Origin: Pomacea canaliculata
Taxonomy: Eukaryota; Mollusca; Gastropoda; Architaenioglossa; Ampullariidae
Reading direction: 5' to 3'
DNA: 64,000 nt
NCBI RefSeq assembly: GCF_003073045.1
Contig: NC_037596.1
Location: 13,761,950 to 13,825,949, forward strand
Numbering within the stretch: the first letter of the stretch is position 1; the number at the start of each line of letters is the position of its first letter. A model generated the notes under the pieces. That model had not been told where the DNA came from, did no database searches, and worked only from the letters and a program-made list of their open reading frames with translations. Position numbers and translations under genes: made by a program. Positions 20,991 through 32,999 of the stretch are shown one piece after another.

Positions 20991-22555
20991 CACACTGCAC
21001 AAGGACATTTGTATAGATGGAATACATTGTTGTTCCATAATCATATCATGAAACTGAAGAAACCAAAGAATTTAAGCGAGAGACTCGCACTGTACTGTGC
21101 TTTGCTTCCAGAAGTAACAGACCCATTGGAATACTGTATTGGTCAAACTGATCTGTTTTTGTACACATTATTGAAAAAAAAAAAAAATCCTGTATGTAGT
21201 AAAGTATACTCGCATATCCTGCACAACGTGTTTTGTGCCACTTGAGATGCAGGTGGGTCTGAAGCCATGAAACTGAAGAAACCAAAGAGGTCAGCGTGAG
21301 ATCTCACACTTTACTGTACCATTCAAAATTAACAGATCCTATATTGTTAAAACTGATCTGCTTCTGTAAAAAGTATTGAAAATAAAATCCACTGCTGCTA
21401 TTTTCACATACATTGCATTTATCTCCAGTGTCTAGTATATCACATATCGCCACCACTGGTTGTATGACATCTGTAGCACACAGACTCAGTCCTACCGCCA
21501 CACTGCACAATGACATTTGTATTGATGGAATACATCGTTGTACCATAATCATATCGTGAAACCGAAGAAACCAAAGATTTAAGCGAGAGACCTCGCGCTG
21601 TACTTTGCTTTGCTTCCAGAATTAACAGACCCATTGAAATACTGTATTGGTCAAACTGATCTGTTTTTGTACACATTATTGAACAAAAGACAAACAAAAA
21701 CCCCCCAAAAAAATTATGTGTGTAGTAAAGTATACTCACATATCCTGCACCAAGGTGTTCTGTCCCTTCTGAAACTGTGTCTGAAGCCATGACACTGAAG
21801 AAACCAAAGAGGTAAGCATGAGATCTCACACTGTACTGTACTAGCTTCCAGATAAACAGTCCCATATGAATGCTGTATTGGTTACATTGATCTGTTTTTG
21901 TACACATTATTGAAGAAAAAGAAAAGAAAAAAACATTCCTGTATGTAGAAAAGTATACTCACATATCGTGCACCAAGGTGTTCCCGACCACATTCGATGC
22001 AGCGTCTGAAGCCATCACACTAAAGAAACAAAAGAGGTAAGCATGAGACCTCACACTGTACTGTGCTTAGCTTTCAGAATTAACAGACCCATTGGAATAC
22101 TATATTGGTCAAACTAATCTGTTTTTGTAAACATTATTGAACCAAAAAAAAAATTCCTGTATGTAGTAAACTACTTCCGACACTGGGTCTGAAGCCACGA
22201 AACTTGAAAAACAGAAGAGGTAAGCATAGAATCTCACACTTTACTGTACCATTCAAAATAAACAGATCCCAAATTGTTAACACTGATCTGCTTCTGTAAA
22301 AAAAACTGAAAATAAAATCCACTGCTGCTATTTCCACATACATTGCATTTATTCTCCAGTGTCCCACAGTAGTATACTAACATATCCGCCACCACTGGTG
22401 ATTGTATGCCATCGTCAAACTGATCTGTTTTTGTACACATTGAAAAAAAAATCCTGTATGTAGTAAAGTATACTCACATATCCTGCACAACATGTTTTGT
22501 GCCACTTCTGATGCAGTTGGGTCTGAAGGCATGAAACTGAAGAAACCAAAGAAAA
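20985..22555 (-). repeat. Repeated exon-like module array, copy B (longest)
   Basis: Seven modules, at about 21,058, 21,280, 21,566, 21,803, 22,033, 22,210 and 22,545, spaced 177-335 bp. On the minus strand each begins with a polypyrimidine tract and the acceptor ttcttcag/TTTC. Several end with GGATAT or ACGATAT followed by gtgagtatac, a consensus donor. The potential exon peptides are about 20-40 residues (for example FMASDPTASQVAQNTLC). Spacer text includes tgtacacattattga and cctgtatgtagtaaa. No function is recognised. Confidence 0.75.
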
Positions 22556-23290
22556 ATTAACAGACCCTTGATGTACAAGCAAAACTATAAATATTAAAAT
22601 TTACCTTGGGGCTATGAGCTCTATCTTGATGATCGCCTTGCTGGCGATGATTTTTTGCAAAGTGCCAAGCCATAATTGCCGAGGTGTTTAAAGCTAACAC
22701 CCTCTGGCATCTATGACTACAGGTGCCAGAGAGTGTTTCTTATAAGGGAAGCGGATGTTGCATTCTTCCTTCCCCAATGCTCTTCCTGAAATCAAACATT
22801 CACACATGAGATAAAGTGGTATAAAATTATCGGAACAATACAGTAAATACTTATAATTCTTATAGGATGTTTGAAAGTAACTCATTTCCTCAAACAACTG
22901 AGTGCTCTAATACTGTACATCTCATGCCCCAAGACAGTAAAAAGATTAACTAATGTGCTCATACTTGCTATAGCAGTTTCTTAGCTCATCCTGCATCTAC
23001 TTGTAAAGGAGAAAGCATTTTTTTCCCAGCATATTCTGTACTGACTTGTGGGTTATTAAAACAAGAACAATGCCTATCAGGCTGACTGCATTTCTCCTGT
23101 AGCATGACACATTGCAACATGTGATTCTGAAGGCACCATTTTAGCAGGATTTGAGGCGTGGCCTCTTATACCATCAAATTGCAAATGTACCAAAAATAGC
23201 AAATAACCACTTAATAAACAGCCTGTGATTTAGATTTAACAAACACTGAATAACTTAGCTCTGTTGTGTGACGACAGCCACCCACACCAC
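22555..23290 (-). repeat. Composite-module segment, copy B
   Basis: Equivalent to 9,100-9,780 and 45,310-45,790. The exon-like ORF is partly decayed here, but ECNIRFPYKKHSLAPVVI remains. The rest is AT-rich and non-coding. Confidence 0.6.
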
Positions 23291-23299
23291 CCACCCTCC

Positions 23300-24170
23300 G
23301 ACGTCACCAGACGCAGGCTTGCAACCACTTAAAACACCTCTTGTGGCCCTCCCGACCACAATGAAAACACATCGGCTTTTCTCGGGCTAGGTTCCGAGCC
23401 GGTGCTGTGCTCGCCTTCTCCCCTCGCTCATCTTCTTGGGTGTGTGATGAGTGAGGTTCGCGATAATGCCCCACCGCCTCCCTGGCCTCCGAGAACTGCT
23501 GGGCCAAAGTCACTGCCTCCACGCTTTTGGGCATGCGCTCGTCCATCAGGACCAAATCTCGGAGGTCTTCGACCGTAGTGGTCTTTCCAGCCAGCTCAAC
23601 CCAGCATGTCAAGTATAGGCGGACCCTGGCTACATATTGCTGGAAGGTCTCTCCTCCTTCGCGCCGCGAGGCACGAAGCTTCCGTCTATATGTTTCGGCT
23701 ATCAAGCGGAACCTTGTCAGAAGGGCAATTTTCATATTTGCGTAGTCCACGGCGTTCTTCGTCACTTAGCCCCACGCATAACATCCTGGCACTTCCCTTT
23801 GAGCAGCATACCCAGCCTCCACCGCCATGTGCTGATGTCCCACCTCTGCATTGTTGTCAAGTTCGAACTGGCAGAGGTTAGGTCTCCAGCGTCATCGTCC
23901 TCTTCGAATGGCGGCATCCGCTTAAATTCCATGCCTGATGCATCTTGCCTTTCGCCATCGTTACTTATTTTAGTTACTTTCAACTCGTTGCAGAGTTCCT
24001 GCCGCCAAATTCTCTCTGCTCACTCACCCTCTTCCTGTCGGATCCTTTCCTCTCTTTCTTATCGCCGGGTCCTTTCCTCCCTTTAAGCCTCTTCTCGCCC
24101 CGTGGCGAACTCCACCGTTTCCATACCTGTCAGGCCTGCTCCCTCCAATGCCAATACGCTACCCTTTAAA
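23300..24170 (-). mobile_element. Gypsy-type gag fossil with zinc knuckle, copy B
   Basis: The best preserved of the three gag copies. The minus strand shows the capsid-like block (KIALLTRFRLIAETYRRKLR, then GGETFQQYVARVRLYL), a Leu/Glu-rich C-terminal domain, and the CCHC-type motif CFHCGREGHK. Gag structural proteins of Gypsy elements have this order. No protease, reverse transcriptase or integrase follows, and the next sequence is the composite segment. It is broken in several places and old. Confidence 0.8.
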
Positions 24171-24735
24171 AAAACCGTTCTCCCCGCCTGACCTCGGGCA
24201 TCCACTGATGGAGAGGTGAAACAACGACGTTCAGACTAGAGGCACAGGCAACCTCCGCGCAGTCCGACTCGTCTTAGCAGCAATTCTGAAACCACGACAT
24301 CTCCTTTTTGGTGTGCAAACACAATTATCTACATAAGATGTCGACTTTGTTTGTCTAAGAAGTAATCCTTGTGACAGGCTCACGGGCTTTGTCCAGTCTA
24401 TTATGCTCATTTATATGAACAAACTCTTTAGAATTGTTTTTATATTAAAATGTATTTATCACTCTGATGCAAATGTCAAGCAATTAAGAAAGTATATGTA
24501 TGAAGAACAGAAGTGTGAATGTTAATCATTGACAGTTAATTATTTTGTCATGGTGCACGATAGCTATCGACTTTTTGTCATGAACAGTTTGAACTGTCTG
24601 GCTTTTCCTTCACTAGTCACTGGATTTTCAATATCTACTATGATTTGCCTATTTTGTGAGAAATATTCATTGTGAAATTCCTTTAAATTTCGGTTTAATA
24701 ATGATTGATGAAATGGCTGCCTTGTGCTTGAGTAG
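24170..24735 (-). repeat. Gag-upstream leader segment, copy B
   Basis: Matches 10,390-10,932 and 46,650-47,222 with more small deletions than the other copies. No coding signal. Confidence 0.65.
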
Positions 24736-26115
24736 TCGTTTTCCCCACCATGTGTAGTTATATTATAACTTTAAAAATTAACAATAATTTCACTTAAATT
24801 TCATATCAGTATTTTGAACGATCATTTTTTTGAATCATTAAGAAAAATTTGTAGTTTTCACCCATAATAGTGGAGGAAAGATTGATGTTGGCATCTGCCG
24901 TAGAAAAAATCTGATGCATTGCACATTCCTGAGCTTATAATGTACTATTGGGATATTTGAAGTCCTTCAGACTGGAACGATCGATGTAACTAAGTTGTTT
25001 CAGACCATCTGTGTTTATTGGCTGTGGTTACAAAGCTTTCCAAATGAACTGAAACATAAAGTGTTAGCAGTAAATTTCACATTGATGTACTGGCTTACTG
25101 TATATTTTCATTATTGTCTCCCTATTACCTTATATAGTAAATCTTTATGAAACTTTATCTTTACTTAGGTTCTATGTGTAACACATTGATTAATTAAAGT
25201 ATTTTTGCTTATTGGATTTAATAAAATTCTTCAAATTGGCTAAATCTTATGTTGATCAGGATGAGTTTTCTGAAGGTTTTAACGTTTACATTTTTACTTA
25301 CAATATAAAACTATAGAATTGTCAATTGGTCAGAAGTTCTCTCCCTTAAATTTTCATATGTACGAATAATTATGGTCGCATCTATTTAGCATACTTATAT
25401 TTTAAATGCATAGTGCAGCTCTGCCTCCAAAGACATTCGTTTGTTTTGCAATAATATGAAGCAGCCTTTCTAAATTATCCACATGAGACTAAGTACTTAA
25501 AAGTTTGGGATTGTGTACAACTATTCTTTTGCAGTGCTTCCATTTAATGTCTCACATTGACCGCATTCTTTACCATAAAAAGTTCCAGATAGCCTAAACA
25601 TTACCTGAGATGCTGACTAATACCAATTTCTTACCTTTTAATGTAACATTTGAACAAAAATATTTAACTACCCTTCCTGCTTTGACTATCACTATACCTT
25701 TTATTCATACGAAAATGGCATACAATTCTCTTCTGAGAGGTTGAGGATTATTATTGATGCAATGACATGCAACATATGGCGCACCATGTTTACAAAGAAG
25801 AGAAAGTTGTGGTCTCTATGCTCTTTCGCTGTAGCAGAAGTTCTTCATTGAACTCGGTGAATCTTCCGTCTCTAATTATTACAAGTCGTGCATTCAAACA
25901 CAAATCACAAAGAATTGGTTCATCAGAAAATGTTTCCATGCTGCACTATGGGACCCGTGTGGTAGGAGAAAACCCTCGACACAGCCGTCCTCTGAACTCA
26001 CAGTCAAAAGTGTCCCGAGACGAGAACTGAACCCGACGACCTTTTTTACTCATGATGTCGAGTTATTTTCTAAAACGAAAAAGTTATATATCTGCATTTT
26101 AAAAAAATTATCAGA
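24735..26115. repeat. Dispersed repeat D, copy 1
   Basis: Related throughout to 48,780-50,320 (cttgcacattcct, ggctgtggttacaaagcttt, caagtcgtgcattcaaacac). Near the right end the minus strand keeps coding-like text RDGRFTEFNEELLLQ, matching ETEDFTEFNKELLQ in copy 2. Near 25,930-26,030 the text gtgtcccgagacgagaactg followed by aaccc looks like the B-box side of a minus-strand tRNA-derived SINE. Confidence 0.65.
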
Positions 26116-26119
26116 GGAG

Positions 26120-29100
26120 GAAGTGGTGTCGTCAATATTATCGATATTGTAATCACCTCAAGAGATGCAACCACTTCCACTTAACTGTGTACTCTTGGAA
26201 TATATAACAATTGGTAATTACACCGAGGAGGGTGAAAAATCAAACGTTACAAAATATGGTAGCAGATTAAAACTCTTCTTAACCGAGAAGATGGCAACAA
26301 AGATACTCCAAAGTCATCCTTTTTTCAAAAAGAATTTGAATGCTGACTTTAAAACAGAAATAATCAGAATTTTTTAAAATGTTAAATTTCAATTTAGGAA
26401 GTTTAACAAGCTGAGTTTTTCTTACATGACAGTAGCTAAAACAAGTCAACCTCAAGAGTATGTCTCAAGAATTTCTGAGTCTACATTTCGTGTTCAAGGA
26501 AACTAGACTAGCATCTGTCATCCACACGCACGTCACACAAACACACACACACACCACTTCAGCAGTGATTATGTCAAAAACGGATCTTTTGGTTCAGTCC
26601 CCAAATAAAAAATAAATAACAAAGTCAGCTGCGAGTTCATCCTCTAGTTCAGATTAAAGAGGAAGAAAGCGCAATGATTAAAGGCAAAATAAAACTGCTA
26701 GAATCGCGTAAAGAGTAGGATAAATTTGAATCTCGTCTATTATATGTGCTGTTATAAAATCATTCAAAGCGGAAAACGCAGTTGAAGGTACTTGGATATG
26801 TAGAATATTGTGTTTAAGCTAAGAGAAATTACAGGCGGATAGTACCCGGTACCAGGCCATGTTAAACAACTCAGAAATTTAAACCGCTTCGCATCCACTT
26901 CTCCCACAATCTTTACTCGATAGCGACAAGCTACACAAGAGGCCTGGTACGACCTGGAGGTATATGCCGCTAAATTACAATAATACTATTTACTATATAT
27001 ATTTGCATTTTTGCACACATTATGACGAAAATTACTTTTATTTAAAAAAAAAGGCTAAAAGGAAGTAACAATTTTTTAAAAGTCTTTCCTTACACTGGAG
27101 AAACCCACAGTGGAGGAGCAATTCTGGTGTGTAAACATAAGCGTCGTGGCTCATGCTTTACAGATACTAGCAGCTGATAAACGAACCCGAATAAATAACA
27201 GGCTATTACGGGTCTAGCCACGCGTTCAACCATGCGAGGACACAATGTATGTTTTCCGTTCTACTTGTTTTTATTTTACTATATTTGTAACTACCGACAG
27301 GGAACCTGCTCTCGCCCTCCAGTCGATGTTGCTACTCCATGTCCGTGCTAGGAAAATAACTCTCACTTTCCAATCTTTCTCGCTATGCCCCCCTCCCTCT
27401 AAAACTTCCCTCACCCCTCTGTGTCATCTGGAGTTAATCGTCTAGAATGACGACGTCTGTTATTCCTAAACTAAAAACTTGAGCTTTAACCCGACTGTAA
27501 CGCGAGAAACAAAAACAAAATCAAAATCGCCCGAAAAGCATCATAAGTTAAATCAAAGTCTCTGCGTGAAATGACACCCCAGGACATTTCGATCTCAAAA
27601 CTAACATCCCTGCATATCTTCACCACAAATTGCTAATTATTATCCTTCTCTTATCTGGTATCAGAAAATTTCAGTGGGATTTTACTGTTCAACTCTTTTT
27701 CTACCATCATGATGGATACCACGTCTATGCCTTGTAAGTGTCACACGAGACTCTGGATCAAGTTTACAAACTTATTCAATAATAAAATAGAATGAGTGCA
27801 GAGAATAGGCAAAAATAAGCAAACGACGTATCTTCCACTTTTTTTGCGTGCATTCAGCCGTTGTTCTACATCACTTTTATGTTTTTTTCAAATTTGCTGC
27901 GACCCACGACTGAACTACATTTTCGGACATTTTTTGTGATCCATGTTTAAAACATTGGAACATATGTGAGTTTTAAGTTGATCGGATGTATTTTATAACC
28001 ATAAAGCCAGAACAAGAGGACAAAAGACCACCATAAACACACTCCATAGATTAGAATTAGATTAAACTACAGCGAAATACACTCAAAGAGATGAGATAAT
28101 GACTAATTTGGCATTACTCAAGTACCAAACAAAGTCAGCTTAAATGATGTGTACCCACCACAGTCATGCCAGACAACATCGATGGAATAACCCATTGAAG
28201 TCTGGCGATTTATTGTAAATGTTAAATGTTCGCTGAAAATAACAACTAGAATGCACGCGACACTGCATCTACAGAAGCTACAAGATCGCATGGCTGACAT
28301 CGGATGACAAATATTGATAAAAAATATTATGATGGAACAAGGCGATTCCAGCCAATGTGCGCTTCTAAACTAAAAGATGCAAAGAGAACATAACAACTAC
28401 TAAAAAAGTACCAACGGCTTCTAATATTACGAAGAAGAATTCTCTCCTTCGTTTAGTGAAAACAATGTTAACCAGGCTAAGTAGTACATTGCTGCATGAC
28501 AGCTTTAAATGACACTCGTTTGAGTACAGCTGTAACTCTTTTGGTCCATGTCTTATAAATTGCAGGTCAAAGACCACCTGAATGGATGCAAGATGCGAAT
28601 CACAGCGTACTTGCTGGCGGAATCATATAAAATGGTAATGAAGATAGTTTTTGAGAAAAAGAGCTGAAATTTTTCGTATCTACCATTTATATCGCATATA
28701 CCACTACTAGATATTTTAAAAACGCAAGCACTCACATCCGACGGATTGATCTTAATGTCAAAGTTGGATGAATGAAATGCTGAATATCTATGAATATCTC
28801 TTTATACATTGTAATTGCCTGTATAGTCGCAACTTAATTTGAGCTTTATTCTATCAAGCCTTCAATACATAACACAATATTTGGGCAGGAAAAAGGACTG
28901 CAAACGCAGATGAAACAGCTGCGGGATTCAAAATTAGAAGTCATTTTAGTTTGGGACAGCAAACTCAATTTTCTGATACAGCTGGTATTTTTCACTATTG
29001 CTTTAGTTACGATATGTAATACACTCACATGAGGAGGGTAATTAACCTACTATTTGCCCTTCCAAATAAGAGTAACCACGCTATATAAATCACAAGCCGA

Positions 29101-30745
29101 GGCAGCCGGGCCTGTTAAAACAGATGTCACATCCAGAGAGAGAGAAAAAAAAAACCAAGCAAACAATGTGTTCGAGATGAGATCTGAACACAGGACAGCT
29201 CAGAACTGTTACCAAGCTTTTAATATACAGACACAAGGTGTTTCCAGTCTACTTTGTTTTTATTCTACAATCATTAATAACTAGCCCTGGCCGCGCCCCG
29301 AGGTTGATTTTTGCTACGCTAACTTTCAGCTTGATTAAGCGAAATAACACACTCCGTTATTTTATCGTTCTTACATTTATTAAGCCGCGCGATGAATCTT
29401 ATTTCTAAGTTCTTTCCTTAATACTTACCAGCAGCATAGTGATCATTTTCGAACAATATTATATTATTAGTAGTAGTAGTAGAAACGCCTGGTGGTAATC
29501 TTGCTTTGAGAAAGTACTTCTGGGTCATTTATTTAACTAAATACTAATCCGAACGAATTTCTGAAAGAATCAAACTAAACCAAATCTAATGAATGTTAAA
29601 ACTACTATGGTCAAGTACCGCTGCGCCTGGACATTTTGTAGAATAAAGATGTCCGTGAAACGTAAAAAGTGACTGTTGTGGATTGTAACCACATCAAACG
29701 AGCGCTTACTCTGTAACAACAATATTTCTTCCCACAAAGAAAACAAATATATGCGCAAATAGATGCTCATATGGGAAAAACTGTAAAATTTGTTCACACT
29801 AATCATTTACGACCAGCTACATGGTTGCGCCACAAGACTGTCATGAAGTTCCGTGGTTCTGTCTATGCAGACACAGTTTAATAAATTAGAAAATAACAGT
29901 CCAGTATATCTACTATCCTACATCAGAGACATGTTATTCATTCTACACTGAACCGACTCTCATTGATGAACAGAGTTTTAATCAGGCATGGATTGCTATC
30001 CAAAAATATTTTCAAAGAAGACTATCGCAACAGCCGTTTATTCAATAGGTCGATTAATAAGCACACACTATGGTCGTAATTAAATCTAAAACATAGAAGA
30101 TCAAAAGTTAGCACGATATCTGTATATTTTGCGCCATGTTATCCTTGTTAAACGGGCTGTTATTGATTTGCATGATTTCTCTCGCAGATAGGAGACTAAT
30201 TTGAAAAAAAAACATGTTATAAAAGACTAACCAGGTTGGGTCTTGGTGGGAGCCTTCACTCTGAATCCTGTCAAGTCATCTGAACTAAGGTGAGACAAAA
30301 TTAGGTGAAAATAACCGAAAACATGAGGGTTTGTTAGTTCATTTTCTGGTAATATCGTCGTCGGCATAGCCAGTGGCGAGTGCGGATGATACGTACAAGA
30401 ATTTACTTTACGACGCAGTCACTTAGTTGAATTTTCTGGTGGTCAGGAAGATTTGATACCTAGAGCACCTAACAGCGTTCTCACAACGACCTTTGCTAAA
30501 GGCCAGCATGGAGTCCTCCTTAATGATAAGCTCTGTTCATTGTTCTACGTTCGCCAACACCCACAGTCTTTCTAACAAATCCTATTTGAGAACTGTTTTT
30601 TACGACTGCACTTTTTCCCGTCTTCATGCTAAAAGACTTTTTTGATTATCGTTCTTTCTTTTGGCAGAGTTGTTATATCTGCATTATACTTCTGCACTAG
30701 AAGTTTGTTGTTGTATCTTGATGTTTTGGTGGCTAGTGACTACCG
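26120..30745. other. 4.6 kb without a supportable gene
   Basis: AT-rich unique sequence. Present are a (CA)n run near 26,540, a (TAG)n run near 29,467, and tRNA-SINE-like text gagatctgaacacaggacag near 29,177. The small ORFs have neither coding composition nor splice context. I see nothing else. Confidence 0.5.
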
Positions 30746-30847
30746 TAAGTCATTGTCGACATGTTAAGAGTGAATGTTTTAAGCGTTCTACCGTATGGTG
30801 AGAGAGAGAGTCTGTAATTGCAGAGAGTTTCTTTTGGTGTGTTCTAA

Positions 30848-31195
30848 AGATCGCAGGGAGGCCTCTCCAGGTTTCGACTGGACAAAGGAAGAACGCAGAG
30901 AAGCCTCTCCAGGTTTCGACTGGACGAAGGAAGAACGCAGAGAAGCCTCTCCAGGTTTCGACTGACAAAAGGAAGAACGACACGGAAGAAGCCCTCTCCA
31001 GGTTTAAAAAGAACTGCGACTGGACACAGGAAGAACGACAGAGAAGCCTCTCCAGGTTGGTACCCCGGTCGCCAAAGAACGCAGAGAAAGCCTCACAGTT
31101 GGGATCCGGGTCGCCGAAGAGAACGCAGAGAAGCTTCTCCAGGTTGGTACCCGGCCGCAAAAGAACGCAGAGAAGCGTCTCCAGGTTGGGGACCA
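30848..31195. repeat. Minisatellite, ~42-45 bp unit, 8-9 copies
   Basis: The words gaagcctctccaggtttcga and aggaagaacgcagag repeat about every 42-45 bp. The array has two blocks: the first uses gtttcgactggac and the second uses ggttggtacccgg with cgccgaa. On the minus strand one unit reads RPVETWRGFSAFFL, but this is more likely a by-product than a protein. Confidence 0.85.
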
Positions 31196-31199
31196 TAGG

Positions 31200-32165
31200 C
31201 CTCCGAAAGGCACAGGCTCGTTGCGTGTTGTCACAATGCTACAGTAGCCTGCATGCAATATGTTCACTACCGAGAGAAGCAGGGTCTTTGCTAGATTTAA
31301 AATAAATAATAATAACTCGTAAATTGCTAAAATGTTAGACAATCCCCTTTCCTCTCAACTTGAAAAGTAACAATGCGTGATTGAAAAATCCAGTAACAAA
31401 TCAATAAAAGTCCTGAAGACATGATATGATTAATTTGTGAATTTTACACTTTTGTTGGTAGATGCTTGTGTGAGCAGTGCGTAAAGAACAGGGGAACACC
31501 CCTCAAAAAAATACTAAAGAGGCAAGAATGTGAATGTCGTTGACTGTCAGCATGCTTTGCCTACTCCTCTCCCACAAAGCGAGCATATTTTACGCACACC
31601 TGTGATGTGGAGGAGTGTAGCAGGCTGGTGAAGGGAAAGAAAGATATGACACTAATAAAGCCTTCTAATGTAACCGGGACATGCTGATTAAATACGATAT
31701 CAACTGCATATCCAGCGGCGGAAAAAAAATCACACCCGACCGCCATTCACTCTCACCCGATAAATGTTAAATGTGTTACCAAAGAAATTAGTCGTCTGAG
31801 TCTAACATTTAAAATTAAAACTTTGTCACCGGGTCCGCCTCTTTGGGAGTCAAAGCCCTATCTCCATTTATAATTACATATAGTTCTGTAAAGCCCACTT
31901 CTTTATGGACCAATGTTTTATCTGGCATGTAATCATATCTAATAATATAAACATTCACATTATTTCCTAAATAAGAAAAATATGACTAATTACAATAAGT
32001 AGGTATATAATAATTAATATACATTCACAGGTAATTCTTAGAAAAACAACTTAAAACCACAATTAATTCAATTAATTTATTAAATATAGTGTAATAATCA
32101 ATTCCAATTATAAACAATAACATTCATGTAGTTGACTCTGCCGAGGGTTATTACAGACCGGTGGT
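31200..32165. other. Stretch without recognised features
   Basis: AT-rich, with no supported ORF or repeat relation. Confidence 0.4.
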
Positions 32166-32167
32166 CC

Positions 32168-32998
32168 GGTCCTTAATCCCCAACACTTATTCCGACACTT
32201 CAATCGATCCCGACACTTAATCCCACATTCATTCCCCGACCCTTCCCCCAGGCACTTAAATCCGCCAGGGCACTTAATCCTTTATAAAGCATTATGTAAT
32301 GCTTCGGTCAAAGCATTGAATTACAATACGTCATCCCCACATATTTACTTCTGTACAGAGCAATGTGTGATTTCTAATCACTGATTCTTCTATAAAGCAT
32401 TGTTTAATGCCTGTATAACACGAACAAACAACTCTGTGGAGGGTTGGCATCACGCCCTTCAATCTCTCTTCTCCTGTCATCACCCAACAATGTGAACATT
32501 CCTTGATGGTCTACGTAAGGATTGTCAGCTCCACAAGGCGTCTGTGTTCTACCATCATAAGCGCCGGCACAGAGAAAGTCCACAGAGGAAATACGCTGAG
32601 TTAGCAACAATTGTAGAGAGATATGAGTCAATGGATCATCTTCTGTACTCCGATCATTAGCTTACCTTTCACATTGATTAACAGCAATTACCTCGCGAAC
32701 ACTCAAGAACAATTTTCATATCAATATTGTGAAGAACATTACATTTAACTAGCTTATCTGAACTTTAACTAATGTTGTAGATGTTCGAATGACGTTGAAG
32801 TTAATAGCATGATTTGAATTTGAATTCTTTGAATTTCAATTAAATTTTTCGCTGACTTCATAATTTTAATAGTTAAGGATTTAGTTTAGGGATTAAGTGT
32901 CTGGGGATGAAGTGCTTAGGGATTAAAAGTCTAGGGGATTAAGTGTCAGGGATTAAGTGTCGGGATGAAGTGTCTGGGGATTAAGTGACTGGGAACCA
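32168..32998. mobile_element. Foldback-like element with repeat-built inverted arms
   Basis: The left arm (32,170-32,281) is a series of cacttaatcccc-type words and the right arm (32,877-32,995) is the inverse, a series of ggggattaagtgtc words of about 15-20 bp. The arms are about 600 bp apart. The interior has a second small inverted motif around tttataaagcatt (32,281-32,395) and a short minus-strand ORF with DFLCAGAYDGRTQTPCG. Arms made of tandem repeats are typical of Foldback-type DNA transposons. Exact ends and target duplication are not clear. Confidence 0.6.
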
Positions 32999-32999
32999 T

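Noticed and set aside
23527-24086. Overlapping plus-strand ORFs of 70-150 codons
   Set aside because: They are complement frames of the gag fossil.
30750-31196. Minus-strand repeat protein with WRGFSAFFL units
   Set aside because: It coincides exactly with a minisatellite, has no start or splice context, and the frame shifts at irregular units.
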